A stretch of 34,533 nt of DNA from an uncultured Pseudomonadota bacterium (GTDB taxonomy: Bacteria; Myxococcota_A; Polyangia; Nannocystales; Nannocystaceae): NCBI GenBank assembly GCA_913061055.1, contig CAJXVA010000037.1, positions 1 to 34,533 on the forward strand, read 5' to 3'. Numbering within the stretch: position 1 is the stretch's first letter; the number at the start of each line of letters is the position of its first letter. The translations under genes and the position numbers were made by a program. The notes below the pieces were generated by a model. The model was given only the letters and a program-made list of their open reading frames with translations. It had not been told where the DNA came from and did not search any database. Of the stretch, positions 17,322 through 25,370 are shown piece after piece.

Positions 17322-18773
17322 ATGCGGCACGGGATGATCGTCGTGGGACTCATGATGGGCGCTTGCTTCGCGGATCCTCCGGCAGACGGGGGTGGCAGCG
17401 CCTCCGGGACAACTTCGGACGCAGAGACCTCGACGTCGTCCACGGGGGACAGCACCGAGACGACCGACGCCGCGTCGTCCTCCTCGGGACTCCTCCCGGA
17501 CACCTCGTCCTCGTCCTCCACCACCGGGTGCGAAGACGGCGAGCTCGATTGCCCGTGCTTCCCCAACGGGACCTGCGGCGCCGATCTGGTCTGCGCCGTA
17601 GAGACCTGTGTTCCAAACCAGTGTGGAAACGGCATGCCGAACCTGGGCGAGGAGTGCGACGACGGCAATCCGATCCCTGGCGATGGCTGCGCTGCCGACT
17701 GCACCTACGAGACGCAGTGTTTCGTCGGGAACTTCGGCGGGAACCCGATCCGACTCGCCAGTTTCGCGATCGACCGCGCGGGAAACATCGGGCACCGCGC
17801 GACCACGACGACGGTCGGCGAATCACTCCCCCCGCAGAGTTTTTCCGACGAGACCTCCGTGACTCGGCGCGGACGTTTCGTCTACCTCGCCAACGACGAC
17901 ACGATCGAGTCGTTCGAGGTTGGACTCGATGGCACCTTCACGACCACGAGCACCGACCTGCAGATCGAGGGGCTACTCGGACTCGCCACCGACCGAAGGC
18001 TGCCGTGGGTGCTCGCTGCTTCCGACAACGGTCAGTTCGCGCTGCGCCGAATCGAGGGTGCGCCCAACGGTGCCAACCCCGAGGTCGCCGAGACGCTCGA
18101 CGTGTCGCTGAGCAACGGCAGCAACGCGGTGCTGCTCGACTTCCACCCGCAGCTCAGCGTCGCGTACGTCTTGGTGGAGCCGGCCGATTTTGCCAACAAC
18201 GTAGAGATCGTCACGCTCGAGTTCAATGCCGCTGGCGACCTGGGACCCGCACATGTCGAGGTCCTCTCCAACATCGGTTTTGTGCGTGGCATGAGGGCCG
18301 TCGAGCAGCCTTCGCAACTCCTGCTCACGGGCACGTTCTACGCCCTCGACGGCAATGGTTGTTTCGGACGTATCGGATTGCTGGGAAACGGCCGCCTCAC
18401 CGGGGTGGAGCCAGACGCCAACTGCATGTCCCCTTGGGGCGGGTACGTCGGCATCATCCAGCCCAACCCAGCCGGACCGGTGCTCTTCGGAACCACGGCA
18501 CCGCGCATCGCCGAATGGGATGGAGAAGGGGACCCGGTCAACACCGTGCAGACCACCGGGGCCCGGCACTTTCTCCGACAGCCCTGGCCCGACACACTGT
18601 TGGTCGCCTCGGACAGCCAGCTGCTGACCGTGGGCCTCGACGGCGATGGAGCGACCACGCGCGTGTTGGACAGCGTGGCACTGGAGTCCGAGGAACTCGC
18701 GCCCGAGGATGGCAACAACGCGGCGTTTCAGGCCGGCGTCATGCTGCCGTGTCCCGACGCGACCGGTCCCTGA
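17322..18773 (+). CDS. Cys-rich lipoprotein with DUF4215-type repeat and propeller domain
   Basis: 483 residues. Lipoprotein signal MRHGMIVVGLMMGAC (lipobox MGAC; the Met at residue 5 is an alternative start), a ~55-residue Ser/Thr/Asp linker, then a Cys-rich part with CGNGMPNLGEECDDGN followed by PIPGDGCAADC, the signature of the DUF4215/Myxococcus Cys-rich repeat. The C-terminal ~330 residues are beta-rich with 6-7 strand repeats (GRFVYLANDDTIESFEVGLDG; AVLLDFHPQLSVAYVLVE; TLLVASDSQLLTVGLDGDG), like a lactonase/YVTN-type propeller. Surface location is likely; no catalytic residues can be named. It is divergent from the radical SAM gene and convergent with the lipoprotein gene at 18919. Confidence 0.85.
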   Translation: MRHGMIVVGLMMGACFADPPADGGGSASGTTSDAETSTSSTGDSTETTDAASSSSGLLPDTSSSSSTTGCEDGELDCPCFPNGTCGADLVCAVETCVPNQCGNGMPNLGEECDDGNPIPGDGCAADCTYETQCFVGNFGGNPIRLASFAIDRAGNIGHRATTTTVGESLPPQSFSDETSVTRRGRFVYLANDDTIESFEVGLDGTFTTTSTDLQIEGLLGLATDRRLPWVLAASDNGQFALRRIEGAPNGANPEVAETLDVSLSNGSNAVLLDFHPQLSVAYVLVEPADFANNVEIVTLEFNAAGDLGPAHVEVLSNIGFVRGMRAVEQPSQLLLTGTFYALDGNGCFGRIGLLGNGRLTGVEPDANCMSPWGGYVGIIQPNPAGPVLFGTTAPRIAEWDGEGDPVNTVQTTGARHFLRQPWPDTLLVASDSQLLTVGLDGDGATTRVLDSVALESEELAPEDGNNAAFQAGVMLPCPDATGP

Positions 18774-18787
18774 TCCGGGTGGAATCT

Positions 18788-18890
18788 CGCGATGCCGGTG
18801 GCGACCCTCGAGGGCGCCGGTCGGGCGGCAACCCGCGCGGCGGAAGGGGCGGACCGTAGCGGCGGTCGCCAGCGCCCTCGGCATCTCGCG
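18788..18890. terminator. Long imperfect inverted repeat between convergent genes
   Basis: Arm GATGCCG-GT-GGCGACC (18791-18806) pairs with GGTCGCC-bulge-CGGCATC (18864-18885), two 7-bp helices around a bulge, with the flanks TCGCG also pairing. The interval lies between the stops at 18773 and 18919, so it may stop transcription from both sides. There is no T run. Confidence 0.35.
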
Positions 18891-18918
18891 GCCCCCCCCG
18901 TTGGACGAGGCTGAACGT

Positions 18919-19788
18919 TCAGCTCCAGATGCCGGCCTCACACGCGCGCGCGTCGAGTTCATCGTACGGGTACGTGCATACCTCCGCCTCCGTCTCGCAT
19001 GCGTCCCCCACGATCGGCCCGTCCTCGCACGCAACCGGGGTCACGCAGGTCTCGTTGGCCTCTGGATTGACGACCCAATAGCCCGAGTCGAGACACTGAT
19101 ACTCCCTCGCGACTCCGCACTCGTGGTCCACAGTGCAGCGCCACCCGCCCCACGGTGGCTGCCTGCCGTCGGGGTCCTCGCAAGGCTGGCCGTGCGTAGG
19201 GTCGGCTTGGGGGCACGTGATGGAGTTGCATTGCGCCCGCTCCACCCAGTTCTCGCCTTCACATTCGAGCACGTCGAGACAGTCCCCGTCCGGGTCGCAA
19301 GGCTCGTCGGTATCGCAGCCGTTGAGGGCCTCCGGGCCATCTTCGCATTCGACAACCTCCGCACCGCAACCGTGGGTGATCCGCAGTGTCCACGTCTCGT
19401 CGATGCACTCGTAGAGGCCCTGTGCACAGAAGTCCCCGAACACGCAAGCCGGCTCGTCGTTGCAGGGGCTGCCGGGGGTGGGCCCGGGGAATCCGCAGGA
19501 CAGTGGCTCACCGCCTGTCTCTGAGCCGGCCTCCGTTGCTGAGCCGGACTCGGTTCCTGAGCTGCTCGCGTTCGTGCAATCGGTTCCGCATGTCTCGCTG
19601 GGGTCGCCCGTGGTCGAGGGGGTGGCTGTGGTGCCACCTGTGACTGCGGACCCGCTGGACGCACCGTCGGTGGAGCTCCCGAACTCGGCACCCGTGCTGC
19701 CGGACGGGGCGCCCAGCGATTTCTCGACGGGACAACCTCCCATGAGCACGACGCCCAGCAGTAGGAATCTCAAGCTTGAGTGTGCCAT
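18919..19788 (-). CDS. Cys-rich surface lipoprotein
   Basis: 289 residues from the ATG at 19788, which has AGGGG 4-5 bases upstream and opens a lipoprotein signal (SLRFLLLGVVLMGGC). A ~70-residue Ser/Gly/Thr/Glu linker leads to a region with some 25 cysteines in short modules (CGFPGPTPGSPCNDEPACV, YECIDETW, DGPEALNGCDTDEPC, VECEDGPEALNGC/VACEDGPIVGDAC), so it is probably a disulfide-rich extracellular rod or binding domain. The repeated V-E/A-CEDG-P...GC/AC module points to internal duplication. It ends in GIWS. No recognised family; such proteins are a Nannocystis-type surface class. It is the nearest downstream gene of the sigma factor at 19854-21008 (65 bp), a possible target or operon member. 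Confidence 0.8.
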   Translation of the reverse strand: MAHSSLRFLLLGVVLMGGCPVEKSLGAPSGSTGAEFGSSTDGASSGSAVTGGTTATPSTTGDPSETCGTDCTNASSSGTESGSATEAGSETGGEPLSCGFPGPTPGSPCNDEPACVFGDFCAQGLYECIDETWTLRITHGCGAEVVECEDGPEALNGCDTDEPCDPDGDCLDVLECEGENWVERAQCNSITCPQADPTHGQPCEDPDGRQPPWGGWRCTVDHECGVAREYQCLDSGYWVVNPEANETCVTPVACEDGPIVGDACETEAEVCTYPYDELDARACEAGIWS

Positions 19789-19853
19789 GCCCCTGTCGTG
19801 TCCAACGTGACGCTGGATTATCACGCCTCTTGAAAAAATCCGACGTTCGGCAG

Positions 19854-21008
19854 TCAACCGCCCGCGCAGCTGTTGTCGATGCGCCGACGAAACGGCGAGG
19901 CAGGGTGAGCCTCTCGAAAACGCGCCGCCTCACCGCGCGCCTGAGCCACCTTTCCGAGCCCACACAGGACCTCAACGCTCAGTGCGTGCCGAAGATCAGC
20001 GAGCGGTGACGCCGGAAACGCCCGAGCGTGCCTATCGAGGATACGCTTCGCGTTCTCCGTGTCCCCCGCACGCAGCGCTTCGGCTGCGCGCTTGAGCATC
20101 GAGCCCTCCTCGGATGCGCTCGGCACAGGTTGCGGCGAGAGATCTTCAGAGGGCACCGCCCGCGGCTTCCGCAACCGTTGCGGCCTGTGGATGTCCGGGG
20201 TTGGAGTCGGAGCGATGCGGGTCGATGCGACCGCGACGGGCGCGGCCGTGGTCTTGTCGGTGACGGACCGCGCAGAGGCCGTTGGTTCTACGTGGGCGTG
20301 GGTCGTCGCTGACTCGGGGGAGGGCCTCGACCCGATCCGTGGGGCCAGCCACAACCCACCCACGACCGTACCGGCTGCGAGGAGGAGCCACACCGAGGCC
20401 CCCGCCCAGGCCGCGACAGGTGCGGGCGAAAGCGCCGGGACCAACGCTGCCCACGCACCCATCGATGCCTGCGGCCGGGTCCTCTTGACGTCCTCGATCG
20501 ACTCTACCGAGTCACGGACCCGCGCACGAACCTTGCGGAGCCTCGAGTAGACCGTCTGCACCTTGACGCCGTATGCCTGGGCGATTTCGGGCCCGGTCAT
20601 CCCCTCCAACTCGGCCAACAAAAACAGCTCCCGCTGGTCTTCGCTGAGTCCCGCGAGGCACTGATTCAGCGCGAGGAGTGCCGACCAGGTTCGCTGGTCG
20701 GTGTGCCGAACGACAGCCTCGCGAACCGCATCGCGACGTCGCTGGTGACGACGGTCTGCGCGGCGAGCGTTAGCAGCCACCCGCCGCGCGATACCGTAGA
20801 GCCACGCCTTGGTCGACTCTCCACGTTGATCGCCACGGCGAAAAGCTACGACGAAGACGTCTTGGACACCATCGGGGAGCGCGGCCTCTCGAACGCCGAG
20901 ACGATGCAGCGCATGCCAGACGAACCCGTAGTGCGCGCGGTACACGGCCCGGAACACACGCACGTCGTCGGTTGGCAGCCGTGGCCCCATCAAGCCTTCA
21001 GTGTCCAC
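19854..21008 (-). CDS. ECF sigma factor fused to a transmembrane segment and TPR-like tail
   Basis: 384 residues; GTG at 21008 or ATG at 20990 (preceded by GAAGG). Region 2 (FRAVYRAHYGFVWHALHRLG to KAWLYGIARRVAANARRADR, ~19-86) and region 4 (LSEDQRELFLLAELEGMTGP followed by EIAQAYGVKVQTVYSRLRKVR, ~121-163) are complete. Then a hydrophobic segment (AWAGASVWLLLAAGTVVGGLWL, ~200-222), a Pro/Thr/Ala-rich spacer, and a ~80-residue helical tail (MLKRAAEALRAGDTENAKRI) with TPR character. The sigma factor therefore carries its own membrane anchor, which could replace an anti-sigma factor, with release by proteolysis. It starts 1 bp after the stop of the beta-barrel-like protein gene (21010-22032), which is thus co-transcribed. 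Confidence 0.88.
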   Translation of the reverse strand: MDTEGLMGPRLPTDDVRVFRAVYRAHYGFVWHALHRLGVREAALPDGVQDVFVVAFRRGDQRGESTKAWLYGIARRVAANARRADRRHQRRRDAVREAVVRHTDQRTWSALLALNQCLAGLSEDQRELFLLAELEGMTGPEIAQAYGVKVQTVYSRLRKVRARVRDSVESIEDVKRTRPQASMGAWAALVPALSPAPVAAWAGASVWLLLAAGTVVGGLWLAPRIGSRPSPESATTHAHVEPTASARSVTDKTTAAPVAVASTRIAPTPTPDIHRPQRLRKPRAVPSEDLSPQPVPSASEEGSMLKRAAEALRAGDTENAKRILDRHARAFPASPLADLRHALSVEVLCGLGKVAQARGEAARFREAHPASPFRRRIDNSCAGG

Positions 21009-21009
21009 C

Positions 21010-22032
21010 TCACCGCGATTCTATTGAGAAGAACAGCTCGACCCCCAACTGAAGCCGAAACGCCACGGGAAACGCGTGCCACGCCGTCTCCTCGCCCACG
21101 AACACTCGCGAACGAAACGCCGGGACCGCGAGCTCAGCCAGGCTCCACAGTCTCACCCGGCGGCCCTCGGTGCCGAGCCCCGCCCCAAGGGTTGGGGTCA
21201 GCCACGGAAAACTCAGCGTGCGGTTCGGGTCGAGCTGGCGACTGTCCACGCGCAACGAACCACCTTCGAGCCCCACACAGGTGGGAGCGCGCACGATGCC
21301 AGTACCCCACCGCATACACGCGCGTCCTCCGACGGCGCCGAGCTGGTACAGGCCCGCGGCGGAGAACGGTGCAGCATCGCGCCGCGGCGCGAGATACAGA
21401 CCATAGACCTCAGCCTGCAGGCGATCCCGCTGCAGTCCCACCGCCACAGTTGCGCCCGCCCCTACACCGGGCATGCCCCCAGCGGCGAACAGCGGAGCAA
21501 CACGCACGACAATCGCGTGGGATCGTGCGGCAGTGCGAGGAGGGAGCTCGGGGTGGTGCTCGATCGACAGAACGGCGTCCGGCAACGACGTCTCGACAGG
21601 CGGCGAGGTTGAACCGAGGGACTGCGGCGTCGCGGGCTGGCGGTCTGGCTCCGGCACCGCGACTGTCTCCTTCGAACCATCCTCCAACGAAGGGTCGATC
21701 GCATACGCGACGACCAACGCTGTGGCGTCGGCGAGCGCCTCGCACCGTCCCGCAATGAGCTCTCGGGTGTCGGACTGATCGAGGTACACCGTCGTCAGCG
21801 TGAGCACGAACCCCTCCTCGGCCTCGACGACACGCGCCTGTGCCCGCATGGAGCCTGTTCCTCTCTGTGCGCCCTGCAACCACGACTCGATCTGCTCCGC
21901 GACCGAATCCTGCCCTGGGCAGCTCGGCGGCGCATCCCAGTGGAGTACGTACTCCGCCGGATGGGACGGCTGAGGCTCTTGGAGTGAGGGCTCCGCGCTC
22001 AACAACAACGCTGCGAGGAACAGACTCACCAA
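21010..22032 (-). CDS. Secreted outer-membrane-type protein, partner of the ECF sigma gene
   Basis: 340 residues; signal peptide MVSLFLAALLLSAEPSLQ. An N-terminal domain (~27-115) has SCPGQDSVAEQIESWLQG and a later RCEALADATALVVAYAIDP, the two-Cys pattern seen in myxobacterial proteins encoded beside ECF sigma genes. After a Pro-rich linker, the C-terminal ~170 residues are amphipathic beta strands (AIVVRVAPLFAAGGMPGVGA; LQAEVYGLYLAPRR; LRLQLGVELFFSIESR with terminal aromatic), consistent with an outer-membrane beta-barrel or similar beta domain. It precedes the sigma gene by 1 bp; signalling from outer membrane to the anchored sigma factor is a reasonable but untested idea. Confidence 0.75.
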   Translation of the reverse strand: MVSLFLAALLLSAEPSLQEPQPSHPAEYVLHWDAPPSCPGQDSVAEQIESWLQGAQRGTGSMRAQARVVEAEEGFVLTLTTVYLDQSDTRELIAGRCEALADATALVVAYAIDPSLEDGSKETVAVPEPDRQPATPQSLGSTSPPVETSLPDAVLSIEHHPELPPRTAARSHAIVVRVAPLFAAGGMPGVGAGATVAVGLQRDRLQAEVYGLYLAPRRDAAPFSAAGLYQLGAVGGRACMRWGTGIVRAPTCVGLEGGSLRVDSRQLDPNRTLSFPWLTPTLGAGLGTEGRRVRLWSLAELAVPAFRSRVFVGEETAWHAFPVAFRLQLGVELFFSIESR

Positions 22033-22121
22033 CGATAAGGCGTAGCAGTGTCCGCCCTCGCCGTCACGGTGACAACTGCGCCAATCGCCTGTCTACGCAC
22101 GAGCCGTGGCGTCTGCCACGC

Positions 22122-22169
22122 TGTCGTATCCCCGGATGCGTCTACCTCTGACGCATTTCAAATACGACA
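22122..22169. repeat. Nested inverted repeat in the 180-bp gap
   Basis: Outer arms TGTCGTAT (22122-22129) and ATACGACA (22162-22169) enclose inner arms ATGCGTC (22136-22142) and GACGCAT (22150-22156) with a 7-base loop. It sits 90-137 bp upstream of the start at 22032 and 44-91 bp beyond the peptidase stop at 22213, both on the minus strand. It may be an operator or a structured 5' leader. Confidence 0.7.
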
Positions 22170-22182
22170 CGTTGTCGCATCT

Positions 22183-22198
22183 TGCGCGTTTTCGCGCA
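22183..22198 (-). terminator. Short GC hairpin after the S9 peptidase gene
   Basis: TGCGCG-TTTT-CGCGCA, a 6-bp stem with 4-base loop, 15 bases downstream of the stop at 22213 on the minus strand. No T run follows, so it is a weak or factor-dependent terminator candidate. Confidence 0.35.
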
Positions 22199-22212
22199 GC
22201 TTCGAACTCGAC

Positions 22213-24498
22213 CTACTCCTCGAACGCGGTGCCTTCGACCAGCGCCTCGATCTTGTACGGGCTGGGCTTGCCGCCCAAGTAGCGATGGAACCAGTCGAGA
22301 TGCGACGCGTAGTACAGCGGCATCGAGCGCACGTGGCTCGGCCAGTGTCCGTCGTTCGGAAACACCACCAGCCGCGACGGCACGTCCTGCCGCCGCAACG
22401 CGGTGAACAACTGCAGGCTCTGGGTATACGGCACCCGGTAGTCGAGCTCGCCGGTCACGATCAGCGTGGGCGTCTTGAAGTTCTTGGCGAACGCCGACGG
22501 GGAGAACTTCGTGTAGCTCTCGCCGCCTTCCCATGACGGGCCGCCGAAGTCCTTCTCGGGGAACCACAGTTCTTCGGTGGCGCCGTAGAACGACTCGAGC
22601 TCATAGATGCCCATCATCGACGCGATCGCCTTGAAGCGATCGGTGTGCCCGAGCAGCCAGTTCATCATGTAGCCGCCGTAGGACCACCCCATCGCCCCCA
22701 TCCGCTTGGGATCGACGTAGGGCTGCTTCTCCAGGAAGTCGGCGGCCGCCATCACGTCCTCGTAGACCTTGCCGCCCCAATCTTCGGAGATCCCGGCCGT
22801 CGTCGCTTGGCCATATCCGGTCGAGCCGGTTGGGTTCGGGAACGCGACCACGTAACCAGCCCCCGGATAGACCTGCCAATCGCCGCGGAGCGAATCCTGC
22901 CACTGTGACTGCGGGCCCCCATGCACGTTGAGGATCAACGGGTAGCGCTTGCCCTTGCGGAAGCCGTGCGGCTTGACCACGAACATGTGGATCTTGCGAC
23001 CGTTCTTGCCTTCGACCCAGACCTCCTCCGGTGGGCGGATGTCGAACTCTTGGGCGACGGCATCGTTCAAACCCGTCAGACGACGCGCACCGTCACCGTC
23101 TTTGTCCGCCGTGAACAGCTCGACCGGCTTGCCGATGCTGGTGAAGGTGAACGCGAGCGAGCCGTCGGCGGCCACGTTCCACGCCCGCACCGCCGGCAAG
23201 GAGAGCTTCTTGATGTCGCCACCGTTCACCCCCACCCGGAACAACGGCGTGCGCCCCTGTTGCGCGGCCTGAAACACCACGGACGTGCCTGCATCAGCCC
23301 ACGCGATGCCCGTGACCCAGTTGTCAAACGACTCGGTCAACACCGAAACGTCGCCGCTCTTGCGGTCGTACAGCGCGAGGCGAAAGCGATCGGCCTCATA
23401 CCCAGGCTCGTTCTGTCGCCGGAACGCGATGTAGCGGCCGTCGGGCGAGTAGATCGGATCGCCGTCGTACGCCTCGTTCGCGTCGGTGATGTTGACTGCG
23501 CGGCCTCCCTTGGCGGAGACGACGAAGAGGTCCTTGTTGGTGGTCCAACTGCGCTTCGAGGGCGCGTCACGGTTGCTGACAAAGCACACCTCGGCACTAT
23601 CCGGCGACCACGCAAACCCGTGGGCTCCGGCGCCATAGGATGGACTGTGGAAATCTCCTGGCGTCAGGTCCACGACCTTCTCGGTGGCGAGATCGAGTGC
23701 CAGGATGTGGGTGCGTCGCCCATCGTCGTAGGACGTCCAGTGCCGGTAGAGCAGCTCATCGGCGACGTGGGCCTTGATCTGGTTGTCGTCCCGGGCTTCG
23801 ATCGCCTTGGCGTTGGCCTTGTCGTCGGCCCCGTGCTCGGGGAACACGCTCGAGGTGAACGCCACCTTCGACCCGTCGGGGGAAACCTGCGGATTCCCCA
23901 CTCCGGTCGACAGATCGGTGAGTTGCTCGGGCTCTCCGCCTTCGACCGACATTCGCCACAGCTGTCCCCCATCCTCGCGGGTCGACACGAACAAGAACGA
24001 CTTTCCGTCGGGCAGCCACACCGGGGATCCGTCTGTCGCGGCGCTTCGCGTCAGGCGGCGCATGCCCGAGCCATCGCGGCGCACCACGTGGATGTCCGTG
24101 TTCGACTTGCCCTTCGCAAGGTTGTGGCGCGTCACCGTGAACAGAATCAACGCTCCGTCCGGCGAGGCGACCGGACTTCCCACGCTCTTGAGTTGGTACA
24201 GCGCGTCGATGGAGAACGGCTTGCGCTTCGCGTCGTCACGGGCCGCAGGGTCCCGATCGTCGGTGAAGACCCAGCCTCCAGAGTTGCGAGGGTCCTGCGA
24301 AGAGTCGTACGCCGAGTCCCGGATCTCGGCCGCGCGCTCGGACGGTATCGCGGTGGACACCGAGGTCGGCCCTTCATCTTGGGCACCGGCACCGATCGGG
24401 GTGTCGGTCGGTGGCGGCGGCTCCCTGGGCGGCTCGAGGTTCGGGACGGGACGACACGCGCCCAGGAGCATCGTGGAGATCAGCGCAGCACGTCTCAT
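22213..24498 (-). CDS. S9 family prolyl-oligopeptidase-type lipoprotein peptidase
   Basis: 761 residues. Signal MRRAALISTMLLGAC with lipobox LGAC. An N-terminal propeller of WD40-like PD40 blades (QVSPDGSKVAFTS, FAWSPDSAEVCFVSNRD, PIYSPDGRYIAFRR) precedes the alpha/beta-hydrolase domain. Seen there are VHGGPQSQW (oxyanion side), FPNPTGSTGYGQ, the nucleophile Ser606 in GWSYGGYM, Asp686 in GELDYRVPY and His718 in NDGHWPSH: a complete catalytic triad. These enzymes (dipeptidyl aminopeptidase/acylaminoacyl peptidase) trim oligopeptides; lipid anchoring puts this one in the periplasm or at the surface, fitting a predatory, protein-scavenging lifestyle. It is divergent from the gene at 24661. Nothing odd in length or key residues. 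Confidence 0.95.
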   Translation of the reverse strand: MRRAALISTMLLGACRPVPNLEPPREPPPPTDTPIGAGAQDEGPTSVSTAIPSERAAEIRDSAYDSSQDPRNSGGWVFTDDRDPAARDDAKRKPFSIDALYQLKSVGSPVASPDGALILFTVTRHNLAKGKSNTDIHVVRRDGSGMRRLTRSAATDGSPVWLPDGKSFLFVSTREDGGQLWRMSVEGGEPEQLTDLSTGVGNPQVSPDGSKVAFTSSVFPEHGADDKANAKAIEARDDNQIKAHVADELLYRHWTSYDDGRRTHILALDLATEKVVDLTPGDFHSPSYGAGAHGFAWSPDSAEVCFVSNRDAPSKRSWTTNKDLFVVSAKGGRAVNITDANEAYDGDPIYSPDGRYIAFRRQNEPGYEADRFRLALYDRKSGDVSVLTESFDNWVTGIAWADAGTSVVFQAAQQGRTPLFRVGVNGGDIKKLSLPAVRAWNVAADGSLAFTFTSIGKPVELFTADKDGDGARRLTGLNDAVAQEFDIRPPEEVWVEGKNGRKIHMFVVKPHGFRKGKRYPLILNVHGGPQSQWQDSLRGDWQVYPGAGYVVAFPNPTGSTGYGQATTAGISEDWGGKVYEDVMAAADFLEKQPYVDPKRMGAMGWSYGGYMMNWLLGHTDRFKAIASMMGIYELESFYGATEELWFPEKDFGGPSWEGGESYTKFSPSAFAKNFKTPTLIVTGELDYRVPYTQSLQLFTALRRQDVPSRLVVFPNDGHWPSHVRSMPLYYASHLDWFHRYLGGKPSPYKIEALVEGTAFEE

Positions 24499-24660
24499 CG
24501 AGCGCGGAACGTATCAGGAACCGCCCTTGTCACAAACGTGCGGGTTCCGTTCGCGTCGGCAGCCACCCGATCGAAGCTCGCCCTGGCTCAGTGGTCGCCC
24601 ACGTGAATTCGTCTCTCCCCGGCGGTGGCGAACTCGGCGCGGCCAGGTATGCTCGACGTC

Positions 24661-25320
24661 ATGGCTTTTCTCAGAAACGCAGTGTTGGTCGCCGCCGCCC
24701 TCGGCTTCGTCGCAGGAGTCCCCCTCACCGCCCACGCGATCGAGGTCGAATGCGAGCTCAAGGACGGCAGCACCTGCACGGTCAGCAACGACCCCGTGGA
24801 CTCGTCGTCCTGCATGTGCGCTGACGAGAGCGGAACCGGCTCAACCGGGGACCAAGAGTGGGCCGACTTCGACGAGGAGCAGCTGATGGAGGTCTGCCAG
24901 GCGGAGGTCGCGTTCTGCGAAGACGACGACTCCGGTGGCAGCACGGACACGGAGCCAACCGCGGGCGGCGACACGAGCGATGACACGGGCGATGACAGCA
25001 CCGGGTCTTCGACCGGCGGCGCCGAGACCACGGGAGACACCTCCCCCACCGGAACCGCCAGCGGCGGCTCGGGCCCCAGCACTAATCCCTCCGACACCGA
25101 CTCCAACGGGACCGCCTCCGGTGGCGACAGCGACCCAGGAACCACGACCGGACCTGAGCCCGGTGGTGATGACGAAGGTGGCGACGGCAGCAGCGGCGGC
25201 GCCGATGAGGACAACGAGGACCCCTCCGGCTGCAGCGTGGACACCCGCGGTTCATCCGGTGGTGCACTGCTGGCGCTGTTCGGTCTCGCACTCGGCCTCC
25301 GACGCCGTCGCGTCCGCTAG
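24661..25320 (+). CDS. Secreted surface protein with MYXO-CTERM-like tail
   Basis: 219 residues from the ATG at 24661, the one that opens on a signal peptide (FLRNAVLVAAALGFVAGVPL, cut after AHA). The mature N-terminal ~70 residues contain five cysteines (VECELKDGSTC, SSCMCADE, EVCQAEVAFCE) and form a small disulfide domain; then ~95 residues of Gly/Ser/Thr/Asp low complexity. The C-terminus has GCSVDTRGSSGGALLALFGL and a final Arg cluster (RRRR), i.e. Cys, hydrophobic helix and basic end, the layout of the MYXO-CTERM sorting signal processed by a myxosortase. The Cys motif is short (SGCSVD) rather than the usual longer one. Its start is divergent from the S9 peptidase gene. Confidence 0.85.
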   Translation: MAFLRNAVLVAAALGFVAGVPLTAHAIEVECELKDGSTCTVSNDPVDSSSCMCADESGTGSTGDQEWADFDEEQLMEVCQAEVAFCEDDDSGGSTDTEPTAGGDTSDDTGDDSTGSSTGGAETTGDTSPTGTASGGSGPSTNPSDTDSNGTASGGDSDPGTTTGPEPGGDDEGGDGSSGGADEDNEDPSGCSVDTRGSSGGALLALFGLALGLRRRRVR

Positions 25321-25370
25321 GCCGGACGTTTGTTATGGTCCCGGAGTCGGCCGGAGACGCCTAGAGCAGG

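Noticed and set aside
17252..18859. 535-residue frame over the Cys-rich lipoprotein gene
   Set aside because: Arg-rich out-of-frame reading of the lipoprotein at 17322-18773, which has signal peptide and DUF4215 motif.
22921..24606. 561-residue plus-strand frame opposite the S9 peptidase
   Set aside because: Antisense shadow; the minus strand contains the complete Ser606-Asp686-His718 triad and PD40 repeats.
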